NCBI GenBank assembly: GCA_016721825.1
Contig: JADKHI010000002.1
Coordinates: 124,001 to 188,000, forward strand
DNA: 64,000 nucleotides
Reading direction: 5' to 3'
Origin: Flavobacteriales bacterium
Lineage (GTDB): Bacteria > Bacteroidota > Bacteroidia > Flavobacteriales_F > PHOS-HE28
Notes under the pieces: generated by a model
The model's input: the letters and a program-made list of their open reading frames with translations, nothing else
Databases searched by the model: none
What the model was told of the DNA's origin: nothing
Part shown: piece by piece, positions 1 through 9,523 of the stretch
How the letters are laid out: each line of letters begins with the position of its first letter
Position numbering within the stretch: the first letter of the stretch is position 1
Position numbers and translations under genes: made by a program

Positions 1-418
1 TACCAGCCATTCCCGTTAAAGCCACTACAGTCCAGCCACCACCAATGATTGTTGGAACCCCAGAGTTGAGTGCCTGGATGGTGATCGGTGTCCCGGCAGG
101 AATGATGGCTCCTGTGCGAATCATTCGGAAGGCACCTTCTGTGTCTCCCCATTGCCCAGCATTTGCATACTCGTATCCACAATCTGTAAAGTCGATCGTG
201 GTATTCACAGTTATGTCCTTGAAGCAGAAGAAGCTGATTAGGTCAGTGGCAACGTTCGCAGGCAAGGCAGGCATGCATGCATAATTGTTCGCATTCACCC
301 CTACTATGGCAAGATCGCCAGGAAGTAAGACCGTTGGAGGTTGCCCCAACGACGTACCCGCACCGATCACCGCGAAGGCGACCGCTGGGATAAGCTTACG
401 GAGGAGGTGGCGGAGCAT
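1..418 (-). CDS. Secreted protein, N-terminal part only (cut by window edge)
   Basis: The reading frame opens with ATG at 418 on the minus strand and runs off the left edge, so 139 residues are visible. The first 25 residues form a signal peptide (MLRHLLRKL, then a hydrophobic stretch ending near SLGQ). The mature start PPTVLLPGDLAIVGVNAN, followed by a D-x-I-S-F-F-CFKDI segment, resembles the opening of Bacteroidota secreted proteins that carry T9SS sorting tails; this is an inference because the C-terminus is not here. It lies downstream of another minus-strand secreted protein gene, 117 bases away, and a possible -7 element (TAGATTTA on the minus strand, 495-488) suggests its own promoter. 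Function unknown. Confidence 0.75.
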   Translation of the reverse strand, partial: MLRHLLRKLIPAVAFAVIGAGTSLGQPPTVLLPGDLAIVGVNANNYACMPALPANVATDLISFFCFKDITVNTTIDFTDCGYEYANAGQWGDTEGAFRMIRTGAIIPAGTPITIQALNSGVPTIIGGGWTVVALTGMAG

Positions 419-535
419 GGGTGTACAATGCCGTATCGGTCCGACGCAAAGATCGTCAGATCAGGCGGTTATCTGTTGATCCAACGTTAAATCTACCACG
501 CTTTTTTCCACCGCCGACACTGACCGGGCGAACGC

Positions 536-2521
536 TCAATGGACCACTTGGATCCACGCCCCGTTCAAGCCCACCACCAAGCGGTAGAGGGCCGGGCTCG
601 GCCCCGCTGTTCGTAACAAGTGGACCCCGTCACCGGGTAGGGGCCAAGTGCCGATCGAACGCCCCTGCGCTTCCAACCGTCCAGAAGCATCGGTCAGGCT
701 CCAAGGAACGTCCAGGAGTCCGGTAAAGCTGATCACCTCCTGCGGACCACCAAGCACCAGCGCACTAGCAATCCTGCGGTTCACGGAGACCAAGCGGCTC
801 AAGTGGTCCGTGCCGTCCAGGTCGGTCTGGCGCAGCCGGTAGAAGAGGCTGCCGTCCGGTGGGCCGATGTCGTCGTGGATGTAGTACTGCGCGGTCTGTG
901 TTGTCCCTGCGCCGTTCACCGTGGCCAGCGGCACGAAGCGTTCACCGTCCAGGCTCCGTTCCACCGTGAAGTAGGCGCAGTTCAGTTCCGAAGCCGTGGT
1001 CCAGTTCAAGCGCACTCGGTCCCGCTGGTCCTCTGCCGTGAATGTGAGCAGCTCCACTGGCAATGTGATGCACTGGATGGTGGAGATGTAGAGGGCGTTC
1101 ACCGCGTTGTTCGGGGCGCCGGGGGTCTCATTGCCAGCGATCAGGGCCGAGGTGAAATTGGCCACAAGGCGGTAGTTGCCCGTGTTGAAGAAGATCACGC
1201 GCCCCAAGTGGTCCAGCGTGCTGACCCGGAGGTTGTCGATGCCCCCGTTGTTCATGTTCTGAAGGCCAGGCCCATAGCTGACCCCATGGAAGTAGCGCCC
1301 GTTCGGGTCGCGCGTTTGCGCCGCATCGCCTTGGTCGCGGTAGGCCATGTTGATCCAGTTGCCGATGCCGTACACACACGTGGGGTACTGGCTGGTGAGC
1401 AGGCCGTTCGGACTCGTGGAACAGGCTTCCAGCAGGGGGCTGTTCGCCGGAAGCACATAGATCTTGTCGTTCGGCGAAAGGTCGCTCGGATCGTCCGGTG
1501 GTACGGTGGGGTTGAGGTCGGCCTGGTTGTAGATCAGGATCAGGGAGCCCACAGGGACCACGGACCATTGGGGATCATTGGTGAAGCGGAAGTGTCCCTG
1601 GCTGACGCCACTGCCGCTCATGCTGGTACCGAAGCCGTTGTTCGCCACGCCGTTGTTGTCGTCGACCTTGATGCCTCGGATGTCGATGGTGGTACAGGGT
1701 GTGCCGACGGCCAGCAGTTCGATGTATTCCTTGTTGCCGCTGGCGCCGTTACTCATTTCATTCACCACAAGGCCGGTGCCCGGGGGCGTGTACGGAACAG
1801 TAAGCTCCACGTCGTCAATGGCGATGCTGGGGTCGGTACCGCTGCCGTCATCATCATTCACCCACCGGAACCCGAGGCGCACGTTGGGGTTGTTGTTGGC
1901 CGAAGCGGGCAGGGCTACGGTGAAGTTGGTCCAGGTGCCTTGTGCGGCGCAGGCCCCGACCGGCGTCTTTGGCATGTCGCTCAGGGTGGACCACGCCAGG
2001 CCATCGAAATACTCCAATGTGGCGTTGTCCGAGGTGGTAACGCCGCCTTCCATGTACTTGAACCGAAGTGTGATGGAGCCCCAGGCGCTCAGGTCGATCA
2101 CGGGGGAAACGGCCCGTACGTTGGTCTGGCTGCTCTGACAGCTACAGCAAAAGGCACAGAGCGCAGGCGGACAGCTGGCGTCGTAGGCCGCGCCACAATC
2201 ACCGGAAGGGCAGAAGAAGCAGGCGTTTGGCGACCCGCAGGTGCCGTCGTTGCCGATGTGCAGGGTCTCGTTGTTACCACAGCCGGAACCGCAGGTGCCC
2301 ACGGGGTTACCGTTCTCCTGGCAGCTGATGAACCAGGCGTTGGGACAGGCGCCGTTGGTTCCGGTGCTCACCACGGTCCAGGCGCCTTGCGGACCCACAT
2401 AGGAAGATGCCAGGCAGTTCTGGGTGCAGGTGTTCTCGAACTCTTCGGCCCAGATGGAAAGCTGTCCCTGGCACTGGAGCGCGAAGAGAAAAGCGAGGAA
2501 GGGAAGCGACCAGCGAGGCAC
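536..2521 (-). CDS. Secreted lamin-tail-like / T9SS-type surface protein
   Basis: A 661-residue exported protein if it starts at GTG 2521, which begins with [15 protein letters not shown] and ends the signal peptide near CQGQ; the frame stays open to 2623, but the extra residues look non-coding and would run across the guaA promoter. The N-terminal half is Cys-rich (many C-x2-C and C-C pairs around mature residues 20-140) followed by a jelly-roll-like region. A central segment beginning [20 protein letters not shown] is typical of lamin-tail (LTD) domains. Near the C-terminus VELLTFTAE...[19 protein letters not shown] matches the domain that usually precedes a T9SS type A sorting tail, and the last residues ([17 protein letters not shown]) fit such a tail. 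Likely a cell-surface or secreted protein; ligand unknown. Confidence 0.8.
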   Translation of the reverse strand: MPRWSLPFLAFLFALQCQGQLSIWAEEFENTCTQNCLASSYVGPQGAWTVVSTGTNGACPNAWFISCQENGNPVGTCGSGCGNNETLHIGNDGTCGSPNACFFCPSGDCGAAYDASCPPALCAFCCSCQSSQTNVRAVSPVIDLSAWGSITLRFKYMEGGVTTSDNATLEYFDGLAWSTLSDMPKTPVGACAAQGTWTNFTVALPASANNNPNVRLGFRWVNDDDGSGTDPSIAIDDVELTVPYTPPGTGLVVNEMSNGASGNKEYIELLAVGTPCTTIDIRGIKVDDNNGVANNGFGTSMSGSGVSQGHFRFTNDPQWSVVPVGSLILIYNQADLNPTVPPDDPSDLSPNDKIYVLPANSPLLEACSTSPNGLLTSQYPTCVYGIGNWINMAYRDQGDAAQTRDPNGRYFHGVSYGPGLQNMNNGGIDNLRVSTLDHLGRVIFFNTGNYRLVANFTSALIAGNETPGAPNNAVNALYISTIQCITLPVELLTFTAEDQRDRVRLNWTTASELNCAYFTVERSLDGERFVPLATVNGAGTTQTAQYYIHDDIGPPDGSLFYRLRQTDLDGTDHLSRLVSVNRRIASALVLGGPQEVISFTGLLDVPWSLTDASGRLEAQGRSIGTWPLPGDGVHLLRTAGPSPALYRLVVGLNGAWIQVVH

Positions 2522-2587
2522 AGGAATGCGGAAAGCCCTGCAAGTTAGGGAGTTCGGGGGCGGCTGTCCATGATACGGACCGGGGGC

Positions 2588-2595
2588 TACTTTTG
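2588..2595 (+). promoter_or_regulatory. -7 promoter element of guaA operon
   Basis: TACTTTTG is an exact match to the Bacteroidota -7 consensus TAnnTTTG. It lies 48 bases before the chosen guaA start codon at 2644. No convincing -33 TTTG is seen upstream. Confidence 0.6.
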
Positions 2596-2643
2596 CGATC
2601 CGCACGATCCGCGCTCCGCGCATCAGCGGACCCCCTCCCTCCA

Positions 2644-4179
2644 GTGAGCGACCGCATCCTCATCCTTGACCACGGCAGCCAGTTCACCCAGCTCATCGCG
2701 CGCCGTGTCCGCGAGCTGAACGTGTATTGCGAGATCCACCCCTTCAACAAGGCACAGCAGTTCCGTGACGACCCCGATATCAAGGGCGTGATCCTGAGCG
2801 GCAGCCCCTTCAGCGTACACGAGCCGAACGCGCCGGATACCGACATCACGGGCTTTCAAGGGCGGGTGCCGGTGCTGGCCGTGTGCTACGGTGCCCAGCT
2901 GCTGGCCAAGCGCGCCGGCGCCACCGTCGAGCGCAGCAAGGTCCGCGAGTACGGTCGGGCCTTTCTGGACAACATCCACATCCGCGAGCCCCTCTTCGCA
3001 GGCATCCATCCCGGCACCCAGGTGTGGATGAGCCACGGCGACAGCATCACCACCCATGCGGGTGACATGGAGGTGCTGGCCAGTACGCACGCGGTACCGG
3101 TCGCCGCCTACCAGCTGATGGGACAGGCCACCTATGCGGTGCAGTTCCACCCTGAGGTGTATCACACCACCGAAGGCTTGCAGCTGCTGCGCAACTTCGT
3201 CATGAACATCTGCGGCTGTGCGGGTGATTGGACGCCGAACTCCTTCGTGGACAGCACCATCGACAGCCTGAAGCGCCAGCTCGGTACCGATCAGGTGGTG
3301 ATGGCCCTCAGCGGTGGCGTGGACAGCTCCGTGGCCGCCATGCTGCTTCAGCGCGCCATTGGCGATCAGCTCCATTGCATTTTCGTGGACAACGGGCTCC
3401 TGCGCAAGGACGAGTACGGCAGCGTGCTCGAGAGCTACCGCCACATGGGCCTCAACATCACCGGGGTGGACGCGAAGGACCGCTTCTACGCGGCGCTGAA
3501 GGGACTGACCGATCCAGAAGAGAAACGCAAGGCCATCGGTCGCACCTTCATTGAGGTGTTCGATGTGGAAGCGCACCGGATCAAGGACGTCAAGTGGCTG
3601 GGGCAGGGCACGATCTACCCCGACGTGATCGAAAGTGTGAGCGTGAACGGCCCCAGCGTCACCATCAAGAGCCACCACAACGTGGGCGGCCTGCCTGCCC
3701 GCATGAAAATGCAGGTGGTTGAGCCCTTGCGCCTGCTCTTCAAGGACGAAGTGCGACGCTTGGGCAAGGAACTCGGATTGGATCCGAAGATCCTCGGTCG
3801 CCATCCGTTCCCCGGTCCGGGGTTGGGTATTCGCATCCTCGGTGACATCACGCCGGAGAAGGTGGCCTTGCTTCAGGACGTGGACGCGATCTGGATCGGT
3901 GGTCTTCGCGAAGCCGGTCTGTATGATCAGGTCTGGCAGGCGGGTGCGATCCTGTTGCCCGTGCAAAGCGTGGGCGTTATGGGGGACGAACGAACCTACG
4001 AGAATGCTGTTGCCCTGCGGGCCGTGACCAGCACAGACGGCATGACCGCCGATTGGTGCCACCTGCCTTACGAGGTGTTGGCACGTATTTCGAACGACAT
4101 CATCAACCGGGTGAAAGGCGTGAACCGCGTGGTCTACGACATCAGCAGCAAGCCGCCCGCCACCATCGAATGGGAATGA
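2644..4179 (+). CDS. guaA: GMP synthase (glutamine-hydrolysing)
   Basis: Converts XMP to GMP using glutamine and ATP, the last step of guanine nucleotide synthesis, in the cytoplasm. The 511-residue product has the class I glutamine amidotransferase domain first ([10 protein letters not shown] near residue 12, nucleophile Cys81 in AVCYGAQ, His169 and Glu171 in QFHPE). The ATP-pyrophosphatase domain follows, with the P-loop SGGVDSS at 223-229, and the typical GuaA dimerisation C-terminus ends in [11 protein letters not shown]. The start was set at GTG 2644 because the protein then begins [12 protein letters not shown] as in the family; the frame is open further upstream but that part overlaps the promoter and the divergent gene. 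The stop overlaps the next gene's start, indicating translational coupling. Confidence 0.97.
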   Translation: MSDRILILDHGSQFTQLIARRVRELNVYCEIHPFNKAQQFRDDPDIKGVILSGSPFSVHEPNAPDTDITGFQGRVPVLAVCYGAQLLAKRAGATVERSKVREYGRAFLDNIHIREPLFAGIHPGTQVWMSHGDSITTHAGDMEVLASTHAVPVAAYQLMGQATYAVQFHPEVYHTTEGLQLLRNFVMNICGCAGDWTPNSFVDSTIDSLKRQLGTDQVVMALSGGVDSSVAAMLLQRAIGDQLHCIFVDNGLLRKDEYGSVLESYRHMGLNITGVDAKDRFYAALKGLTDPEEKRKAIGRTFIEVFDVEAHRIKDVKWLGQGTIYPDVIESVSVNGPSVTIKSHHNVGGLPARMKMQVVEPLRLLFKDEVRRLGKELGLDPKILGRHPFPGPGLGIRILGDITPEKVALLQDVDAIWIGGLREAGLYDQVWQAGAILLPVQSVGVMGDERTYENAVALRAVTSTDGMTADWCHLPYEVLARISNDIINRVKGVNRVVYDISSKPPATIEWE

Positions 4180-5936
4180 TGCCTCGCTTCCTTTTGCTTG
4201 TGCTGGTGCTCTGCGTCGGTCTGGTTGCCCATGCACAGGTGGAGCGGACCGTGGACGGGAGGAAGTACCTCGTTCACACTGTTCAGCAGGGCCAGACCCT
4301 CTATGCCATCAGCAAACATTACGCGGTTCCCATCGAGGCCATCACGACGGCCAACCCTTCCGCACAGCAAGGCCTCAGCTTGGGACAGGTATTGCTGATC
4401 CCGAAGGATGCCGTGGTGAAGAAGGAGCTGAAGACGGCACCGGCCTTGCGCAACGGCGAGCTGGTGCACACCGTCGCCAAGAAGGAGACCCTCTTCGGTA
4501 TCTCCAGGAAGTACGGTGTCGACCAGAACGCCTTGGAAGCCCGGAATCCCGAACTCGCCGCAGGGGTGAAGGAGGGCATGCAACTGGTGATCCCTACGGC
4601 GGCGATCGCTGGCGTGCCCGCGACATCCGTGGCACCTGCTGCGGATGACAAGAGCCTTTCGCACCTGGTGATGCCTGGTGAGACCCTGTATTCCTTGGGC
4701 AAGCAGTACGACACGACACCCGAGGCCATCCAAGCGGCCAACGGCGGCTTACCTCAAGGTCCGAAAGTGGGGACCTATCTGCGGATCCCGGGCAAGAGGG
4801 AAGTTGAGCCCCCAACTCCTTTGGTGGAGCCTTCAGTACGCAAGGCGGAATACCGGGTGGCCTTCCTGCTGCCCTTCTCCGTCGCGGCGAACGATAGCGT
4901 GATGGCGCGCGACCCGGAGCGCAAGGCGTATCACGATGTCACCGATGCTGCGGTCCAGTTCTATGCGGGCGCCCAGCTGGCCATGGATTCCTTGAAGGGG
5001 ATCGGTCTGACAGCGGATGTCACCGTTGTGGATGCGGGGAGTGACGCTTCGGTCTGGGGACCGGTGCTGAAAGAGAATCGCATGAAGGACCAGGACCTGT
5101 TCATCGGCCCCTTCCATCGCGGGGCGATCGACCAGCTGGTGCGCGTGGCGAACGGCGCGCACGTCGTATGCCCGGTGCCGCAGTCCAACAAGGTGCTGCT
5201 CGGTAATCCCACGGTGAGCAAGGTGTTGAGCGGACGTCCCGATCAGGTGCAGGCCCTGGCCCGCCATGCCGTTCTTCGCCATGGCGCTGACAACATCATC
5301 CTGGCGCGGCCGGACATCGCTACCGAGAAGGAACTTCAGGACCAGATGCTGCGTGTGCTGCAGGAATCCCTGAGCCAACGCAAGGACCGGCTGCGCGACA
5401 GCGTTCTGGTGGCTTCCTCTGGTAAGCGGGATGGAGCCTCGGTCACTGCCCTGCTGCGCAGCGACAAGAAGAACGTGGTGTTGGTGCCCAGTGAGAACGT
5501 GGAGTATGTGAGCGCGCTCGTCGCAAAGCTGGTCGGCCAGGCGAAGGACAAGGAGATCGTGGTCTACGGTCTTTCGTCGTGGTCCGAAATGGAGTCGGTG
5601 GCCGCCTCGGACCTTGACAAGTTGCACGTACGTGTACCGGCGAGCAACCAGATCGATCGTACGGATCCCCGGGTAGCTGCCTTCATCGCTCAGTACCGCC
5701 AGCGCTTCAACGATGAGCCGCGCGAATACGCCTTCCTCGGCTTCGATGTCACCTTCTATTACCTGACCGCCCTGATGAGTGAAGGCCGCGGCTTTTCCGA
5801 CCACTTCAACGAGGTGCGCACCCAGCCGTTGCACATGGTGTTCAACATGCAGCGCACAGGGCCGGAGAACGGTTACCGCAACGATTCCGTGCTGATCCTG
5901 GAGCACAAGGACCTCGGTCTCGTACGTGTGCCATGA
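4176..5936 (+). CDS. Periplasmic LysM / type 1 periplasmic-binding-fold protein
   Basis: A 586-residue exported protein with signal peptide ([19 protein letters not shown]). Three LysM modules follow at roughly residues 30-80, 95-140 and 155-200 ([48 protein letters not shown]), each of which would bind peptidoglycan. The remaining 370 residues look like a type 1 periplasmic binding fold of the leucine/amino-acid receptor class (YRVAFLLPF, then alternating alpha/beta, ending [17 protein letters not shown]). ATG 4176 overlaps the guaA stop by 4 bases; ATG 4179 is equally possible. No transporter subunits are nearby, so a structural or sensory role at the cell wall is more likely than solute uptake. 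The stop overlaps hemF. Confidence 0.88.
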   Translation: MMPRFLLLVLVLCVGLVAHAQVERTVDGRKYLVHTVQQGQTLYAISKHYAVPIEAITTANPSAQQGLSLGQVLLIPKDAVVKKELKTAPALRNGELVHTVAKKETLFGISRKYGVDQNALEARNPELAAGVKEGMQLVIPTAAIAGVPATSVAPAADDKSLSHLVMPGETLYSLGKQYDTTPEAIQAANGGLPQGPKVGTYLRIPGKREVEPPTPLVEPSVRKAEYRVAFLLPFSVAANDSVMARDPERKAYHDVTDAAVQFYAGAQLAMDSLKGIGLTADVTVVDAGSDASVWGPVLKENRMKDQDLFIGPFHRGAIDQLVRVANGAHVVCPVPQSNKVLLGNPTVSKVLSGRPDQVQALARHAVLRHGADNIILARPDIATEKELQDQMLRVLQESLSQRKDRLRDSVLVASSGKRDGASVTALLRSDKKNVVLVPSENVEYVSALVAKLVGQAKDKEIVVYGLSSWSEMESVAASDLDKLHVRVPASNQIDRTDPRVAAFIAQYRQRFNDEPREYAFLGFDVTFYYLTALMSEGRGFSDHFNEVRTQPLHMVFNMQRTGPENGYRNDSVLILEHKDLGLVRVP

Positions 5937-6844
5937 GCGCTGGCCTGCTTGATCGCGCCACCATCGCGGCGGAGTTCCGTCGCATTCAACAGGAGATCTG
6001 TGCCTCGCTGGAGAAGCTCGATGGCGTAGGGCGCTTTGAAGAAGATGCATGGCAGCGAGAGGGCGGTGGCGGTGGCCTTACCCGTGTGATCGCCAACGGT
6101 GATCTGATCGAAAAGGGCGGCGTTAACTTCAGCGAGGTGCACGGCGAACTGACGGGGCAGGCTGCGAAAGCCCTGCAGATCCAAGGCAATGCCTTCTATG
6201 CCACCGGTGTGAGCATCGTGTTGCATGGCAACAACCCCTGGGTGCCAACGATCCACATGAACATCCGCTACTTCGAAGTGGACAGCGGAGCGCGTTGGTT
6301 CGGTGGCGGCATCGACCTGACCCCGATGTACGTGGAAGAGCAGGCCGCTGCCCATTTCCACCGCCGGTTGAAGGGCGTGTGCGACTTGTGGGACCCCACG
6401 TTCCACGCCGAGTACAAGCGCTGGGCGGACGACTACTTCTTCATCCCGCACCGCAATGAGACGCGGGGCATCGGCGGCATCTTCTACGACCGGATCCAAC
6501 CGTCGGAAACCTTGCCGGCGGAGAAGATCTTCGGCTTCACGTGTGCTGTTGGGCGCTTGTTCGCACCCCTCTATGCTGAGGTCGCCGATCTACCACGCGA
6601 CCGGGCCTTCACCGCTGCGGAAAAGGACTGGCAACTGCTGCGGCGCGGCCGCTATGTCGAATTCAATCTGGTGCATGACCGGGGCACACGTTTCGGCTTG
6701 GAGACCGGCGGCCGCACCGAGAGCATCCTGATGAGCCTTCCGGCAGATGCACGCTGGAGCTACGATCATCGGCCGGAGCCCGGTTCACCGGAGGCCGCAA
6801 CGCTGGCGCTCCTGCGCAAGGGCATCGACTGGGCTGCTCGCTAG
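5933..6844 (+). CDS. hemF: Oxygen-dependent coproporphyrinogen III oxidase
   Basis: Catalyses the aerobic oxidative decarboxylation of coproporphyrinogen III to protoporphyrinogen IX in heme synthesis. The 303-residue length matches the bacterial HemF family. Diagnostic segments are the glycine run followed by LTRVIANGDLIEKGGVNFSEVHG, then VPTIHMNIRYFEV, then WFGGGIDLTPMYV, and a C-terminal RGRYVEFNLVHDRGTRFGLETGGRTESILMS. ATG 5933 overlaps the stop of the LysM gene by four bases, so the two are probably translationally coupled. The following gene is convergent, with its stop only one base away. The presence of this O2-dependent enzyme implies that the cell can grow aerobically. Confidence 0.96.
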   Translation: MSAGLLDRATIAAEFRRIQQEICASLEKLDGVGRFEEDAWQREGGGGGLTRVIANGDLIEKGGVNFSEVHGELTGQAAKALQIQGNAFYATGVSIVLHGNNPWVPTIHMNIRYFEVDSGARWFGGGIDLTPMYVEEQAAAHFHRRLKGVCDLWDPTFHAEYKRWADDYFFIPHRNETRGIGGIFYDRIQPSETLPAEKIFGFTCAVGRLFAPLYAEVADLPRDRAFTAAEKDWQLLRRGRYVEFNLVHDRGTRFGLETGGRTESILMSLPADARWSYDHRPEPGSPEAATLALLRKGIDWAAR

Positions 6845-6845
6845 G

Positions 6846-7313
6846 TCAGGGCTGTGGCCTGTAGATCGTGTACTTCCCCTTCACGATGTACTGTATATCA
6901 ATGTCGCTGAAGCCCACTTTGCGGCCGGAGGTGCCCATGTTCTGGTGACCTAGTCGATAGCTGCCAGGGCCTTTCACCTGCATGATCACAGCCGTATGCT
7001 CGCTCATGCGCTCCTCATGCGTTGAGGTCTCGGTGGTCTGGCGCAGCAACACGCCTTGGAAACGAATGATGTCGCCCGGATGCACGCACTCCTTGAGCGG
7101 GTCCACACGCTTGCCGAAACCATAGGCGCCGTCCCAGGTGGCACCGGCTTTCGCCAGCGCCTGTGCGGCCAGGTCCCAACACTCGCCGGTGCCCACACGC
7201 TTGCCGACATGGTCTTTCACGAAGGCGATGACGCGTTGATTGAGCACGGGTACGGAGTCGCAACCGCCTGGAGCGCCCGACCCCAATGCAAGAACAAGCA
7301 GTAGACCTGTCAT
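6846..7313 (-). CDS. Small exported protein with a papain/NlpC-like Cys-His pattern
   Basis: A 155-residue protein with a hydrophobic leader (MTGLLLVLALGSGAPGGC) that could be a lipoprotein signal with Cys18, though the lipobox is poor. The mature part has GTGECWDLAAQALAKAGA, where a Cys begins a helix as in NlpC/P60 and CHAP cysteine peptidases. Then come a PGDIIRFQG strand and EHTAVIM with a His that could complete a catalytic pair, followed by HQNMG. This reading is by pattern only. It is the last gene of a minus-strand run of small envelope genes and converges on hemF. It may act on peptidoglycan, or the fold may be used for binding only. Confidence 0.6.
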   Translation of the reverse strand: MTGLLLVLALGSGAPGGCDSVPVLNQRVIAFVKDHVGKRVGTGECWDLAAQALAKAGATWDGAYGFGKRVDPLKECVHPGDIIRFQGVLLRQTTETSTHEERMSEHTAVIMQVKGPGSYRLGHQNMGTSGRKVGFSDIDIQYIVKGKYTIYRPQP

Positions 7314-7340
7314 GCGAAGAATACGCCCGGAGCGAACGGC

Positions 7341-7799
7341 TTATTGCCCATCCGAAGCACGGCGTTCGGCGCGGGCATCGCGGCGGTCACGCACGTAGCT
7401 CTTCACCCGTTGCCACGAGCGTTCGAGCTCCGACATCACGTTCGATCCAGTGCCGCTCTTTCCGATCCGCTCAGCGATGAAAGGCACCGCGGCGCTCAGC
7501 CCCATGGCCAGGATCTTCCCGGCGGTGGTTGTCGCTCGCCCACCGAACGCAAGCCCAGCGATGCCGCCGATCATCTCGGGTGAAATGCCGCTCGCCACAT
7601 CCTTGGCGGTGTTCCAGGAGAACAGGGACCGCGTTAACACCTTGACCATACCTGTGCCGATGGCTTTCTGAAGGCCAGGCTCGCGAAAGTGTTCCCAATG
7701 GGTGGTCAGTTGCACGAGCTGTTGGTCGCGCAGCATACGCAGCCGCTCACGTTCCCGCTTCACAGCCTCGATGCTATCGAAACGCTCAGTCGTTGCCAT
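7341..7799 (-). CDS. Hypothetical protein, membrane-associated, downstream of holin-like gene
   Basis: A 152-residue protein that I do not recognise as a named family. It starts with a charged helix (RFDSIEAVKRERERLRMLRDQQLVQLTTHWEHF). A glycine/alanine-rich stretch from about residue 75 to 115 follows (MIGGIAGLAFGG, ILAMGLSAAVPFIAERIG), which could be two short membrane helices, and the tail is basic. The start codon overlaps the end of the upstream DUF1469-like gene by 14 bases, and that gene follows a YtxH gene. The trio therefore probably forms one operon of inner-membrane proteins of the kind often associated with envelope stress in Bacteroidota. Confidence 0.7.
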   Translation of the reverse strand: MATTERFDSIEAVKRERERLRMLRDQQLVQLTTHWEHFREPGLQKAIGTGMVKVLTRSLFSWNTAKDVASGISPEMIGGIAGLAFGGRATTTAGKILAMGLSAAVPFIAERIGKSGTGSNVMSELERSWQRVKSYVRDRRDARAERRASDGQ

Positions 7800-8187
7800 G
7801 GATCGCGCGGATAATGGCGAGGGTGATCTTGTCCTTCAGGAAGCTTCGCCAGAACAGATAGAAGACAATACCCAACAGCACATAGAGCACGGCCACGGCC
7901 AGAAAGCCCAAGGTGCTTGTTCCCAGCAGCTTCCCCAGCCACAAGGCCAAGGCCACACTACCCATCAGAAAGGCCGCGCTGAAAGCGAAGAAGAGCACCA
8001 GCCCGACCACAACGATTGCCACCGCCCGTCCCGCCTTCTCGCTTACTGCAAGGGTGGTCAGTTCCTTCTGCGTCTCGAAGTAGGCCTTGGCATCACCCAC
8101 CACGGCCTCCACGAAAAGCCCAAGGTCCGGCCGTCCCGTCTCCGGGTCGGCATAGCGCGCATACCGATCGTCCTGGGATTCGGCCAT
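7786..8187 (-). CDS. Phage-holin-like / DUF1469 family membrane protein
   Basis: A 133-residue protein with an acidic N-terminus (DPETGRPDLGLFVEAVVGDAKAYFETQKELTTLAVSEKAGR) followed by two long hydrophobic helices (AIVVVGLVLFFAFSAAFLMGSVALALWLG and GFLAVAVLYVLLGIVFYLFW) and a short basic end. This layout is typical of the DUF1469/Actinobacterial holin-X-like family (YqjE-like), small inner-membrane proteins common in stress operons. It sits five bases after the YtxH gene and overlaps the next gene by 14 bases. The molecular function is not known; despite the family name there is no sign of a prophage here. Confidence 0.75.
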   Translation of the reverse strand: MAESQDDRYARYADPETGRPDLGLFVEAVVGDAKAYFETQKELTTLAVSEKAGRAVAIVVVGLVLFFAFSAAFLMGSVALALWLGKLLGTSTLGFLAVAVLYVLLGIVFYLFWRSFLKDKITLAIIRAIHGND

Positions 8188-8192
8188 GGAGA

Positions 8193-8570
8193 TCAGTTGG
8201 CGCTATGGCGCACGTTGTCAGCCGACTTGCGGGCCTTGTCGGCCACCTCGTCGGCGCTGTCGGCCACCTCGTTCTTCAGGCGGTCCTTCAGGTTCTTGCC
8301 TTCGTCGAAGAGGAAGCGCACGAAGTCGCTCACTTCATCCTTGGTCATGCTGGCGGCATCGGCGGCCTTGCCCTTGGTCCTGCTCCACTCTTCGCGTGCA
8401 TGGTCGATGAAGGCGTCCATTTCGTCCTTGCTGTCGGTCACCTTCCGAGTGATCCGCTCACGTGTCTCCTTGCCTGAGCGGGGCGCGAACAATACACCCA
8501 ATGCAGCACCTACAGCGGCGCCTGCGAGGAATCCGAGGATCCCGTTCCTGCTTTCATTGCTCATGGTCAA
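8193..8570 (-). CDS. YtxH domain protein
   Basis: A 125-residue protein with one N-terminal transmembrane segment containing the YtxH signature (GILGFLAGAAVGAALGVLFAPRSGKETRERI), followed by a long charged, probably helical region to the end. YtxH proteins are small general-stress or envelope-linked proteins; their biochemical role is not established. The start could be the first Met or the third residue (MSNES). It is the first gene of a three-gene minus-strand run with the DUF1469-like gene and a hypothetical gene. Upstream, TACCTTGG on the minus strand (8624-8617) is a weak -7 candidate. Confidence 0.85.
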   Translation of the reverse strand: MTMSNESRNGILGFLAGAAVGAALGVLFAPRSGKETRERITRKVTDSKDEMDAFIDHAREEWSRTKGKAADAASMTKDEVSDFVRFLFDEGKNLKDRLKNEVADSADEVADKARKSADNVRHSAN

Positions 8571-8661
8571 AGGCCTTTACGGTGGCGCATCCGTGCACTT
8601 CACCCCGGCCATGTTACCAAGGTACGACGCACCTATCCGTAGAACAGGACGATCGTCACGT

Positions 8662-8955
8662 TCAGGCTTCAGCGGGCCCGCGCAGCCACTTGCGTTCGAT
8701 CACGAAGGTGCCGAAGGGCAGGAAGCCCGCCAGCAGCAAGCCATAGATCCGTTCCGTGGGCCATTTCAACTTGGTGAAGAGCGGCACGGCCGTTATCAAG
8801 TAGCCGACGAAAAGGAAGCCATGCAACATGCCCGGCCAGCGCACGGCAGAGGGAATGCCCATGGAGTACTTCACCACCATGGCGGCGATCAAAAGGACCC
8901 AGCTGATGCCTTCGGCGATGCAGAACGTGCGGAAACGCTTGATGATCGGGTCCAT
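8662..8955 (-). CDS. DUF3817 family integral membrane protein
   Basis: A 97-residue protein with three predicted membrane helices. It begins with RFRTFCIAEGISWVLLIAAMVVKY, then WPGMLHGFLFVGYLITAVPL, then RIYGLLLAGFLPFGTFVIERKWL. The opening helix with an E-G-x-S pattern, the central G-x-x-H-G and the closing P-F-G-T-F-x-x-E are characteristic of the DUF3817 family, for which no function is known. The gene stands alone on the minus strand with about 90 bases on each side. Confidence 0.82.
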   Translation of the reverse strand: MDPIIKRFRTFCIAEGISWVLLIAAMVVKYSMGIPSAVRWPGMLHGFLFVGYLITAVPLFTKLKWPTERIYGLLLAGFLPFGTFVIERKWLRGPAEA

Positions 8956-9051
8956 GGGATGGGTTTGGAGCGCAAGGATAGGACAGGGGAGAAGCTGACG
9001 TGTCAGGCGCGGATCACTTCTTCGGTCTTCGTTGATAGGATCACATCGCCT

Positions 9052-9522
9052 TCAGCCGCGAGCAAGAGCAAGACCTTCCAGCACGAAAGGAACGGCTTCG
9101 ATCGGTACCTTGAACGAGACCTGATCCTCCTTCGCATCGCCGTTCACAAAGCGAATGGTGAGCCTTTCGTCAGCAGGCCCTTCAAGGGCAATGATCTTGC
9201 TGAAGGGGACGCGGAACACCGGTCCGAAGTCGTGTCGCAGTGCGCGGTAAAGGCTGAAGACGCCGAAGGCCGAAAGGGCCAACGCGACCAGCGTGGAACC
9301 CGTATCGCTCGCATCGCTCATATGCCCGAAGAGCAGGAACAGGCCGCCGATCAGGATGATCACGATGCCAATGACCAGGCGACCTGCGTGGGCCGGACCT
9401 TGCTTCATCGACCGCTCGCGTGCAGCCAACGCCTCCTGCCAATTGCCCGATCGCGTGAAGTACAAGCCTTGCTCGTCCACATTGAGGTAGCCTTGCTCGA
9501 GCTGGAAGTAGCGCCGTTCCAT
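9052..9522 (-). CDS. Membrane protein of unknown function, paired with TPM gene
   Basis: A 156-residue product counted from ATG 9522, which follows the stop of the TPM-domain gene by one base; the frame is open further upstream but only inside the TPM gene. After a soluble N-terminal 50 residues (ERRYFQLEQGYLNVDEQGLYFTRS) there are two membrane helices (LVIGIVIILIGGLFLLFG and GSTLVALALSAFGVFSLYRAL). A soluble C-terminal part with alternating hydrophobic strands follows (RVPFSKIIALEG, LTIRFVNGD, VSFKVPIEAVPFVLEGL), reminiscent of a PH-like or YcxB-like fold. That fold guess is weak. It is almost certainly co-transcribed with the TPM gene. Confidence 0.72.
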   Translation of the reverse strand: MERRYFQLEQGYLNVDEQGLYFTRSGNWQEALAARERSMKQGPAHAGRLVIGIVIILIGGLFLLFGHMSDASDTGSTLVALALSAFGVFSLYRALRHDFGPVFRVPFSKIIALEGPADERLTIRFVNGDAKEDQVSFKVPIEAVPFVLEGLALARG

Positions 9523-9523
9523 C

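Noticed and set aside
803..2548. Long plus-strand open frame opposite the lamin-tail-like gene
   Set aside because: Low-complexity valine/glycine/alanine/histidine product with no domain, fully antisense to a gene with a signal peptide and recognisable domains. Typical shadow frame in GC-rich DNA.
2407..2643. Upstream extension of the guaA frame
   Set aside because: It would add 79 residues of basic, low-complexity sequence not found in GMP synthases and cover the -7 element and the divergent gene's start.
2596..2643. Purine riboswitch or other leader RNA before guaA
   Set aside because: Only 48 bases lie between the -7 element and the start codon, too short for a purine aptamer, and no paired-element pattern is visible.
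2623..4236. Minus-strand open frame opposite guaA
   Set aside because: Antisense to a fully conserved enzyme; composition (His/Val/Ala-rich) is that of a shadow frame.
7786..8187. Prophage remnant, suggested by the holin-like family name
   Set aside because: No lysin, integrase, structural phage gene or attachment site is nearby; this family is a common chromosomal stress-related membrane protein.
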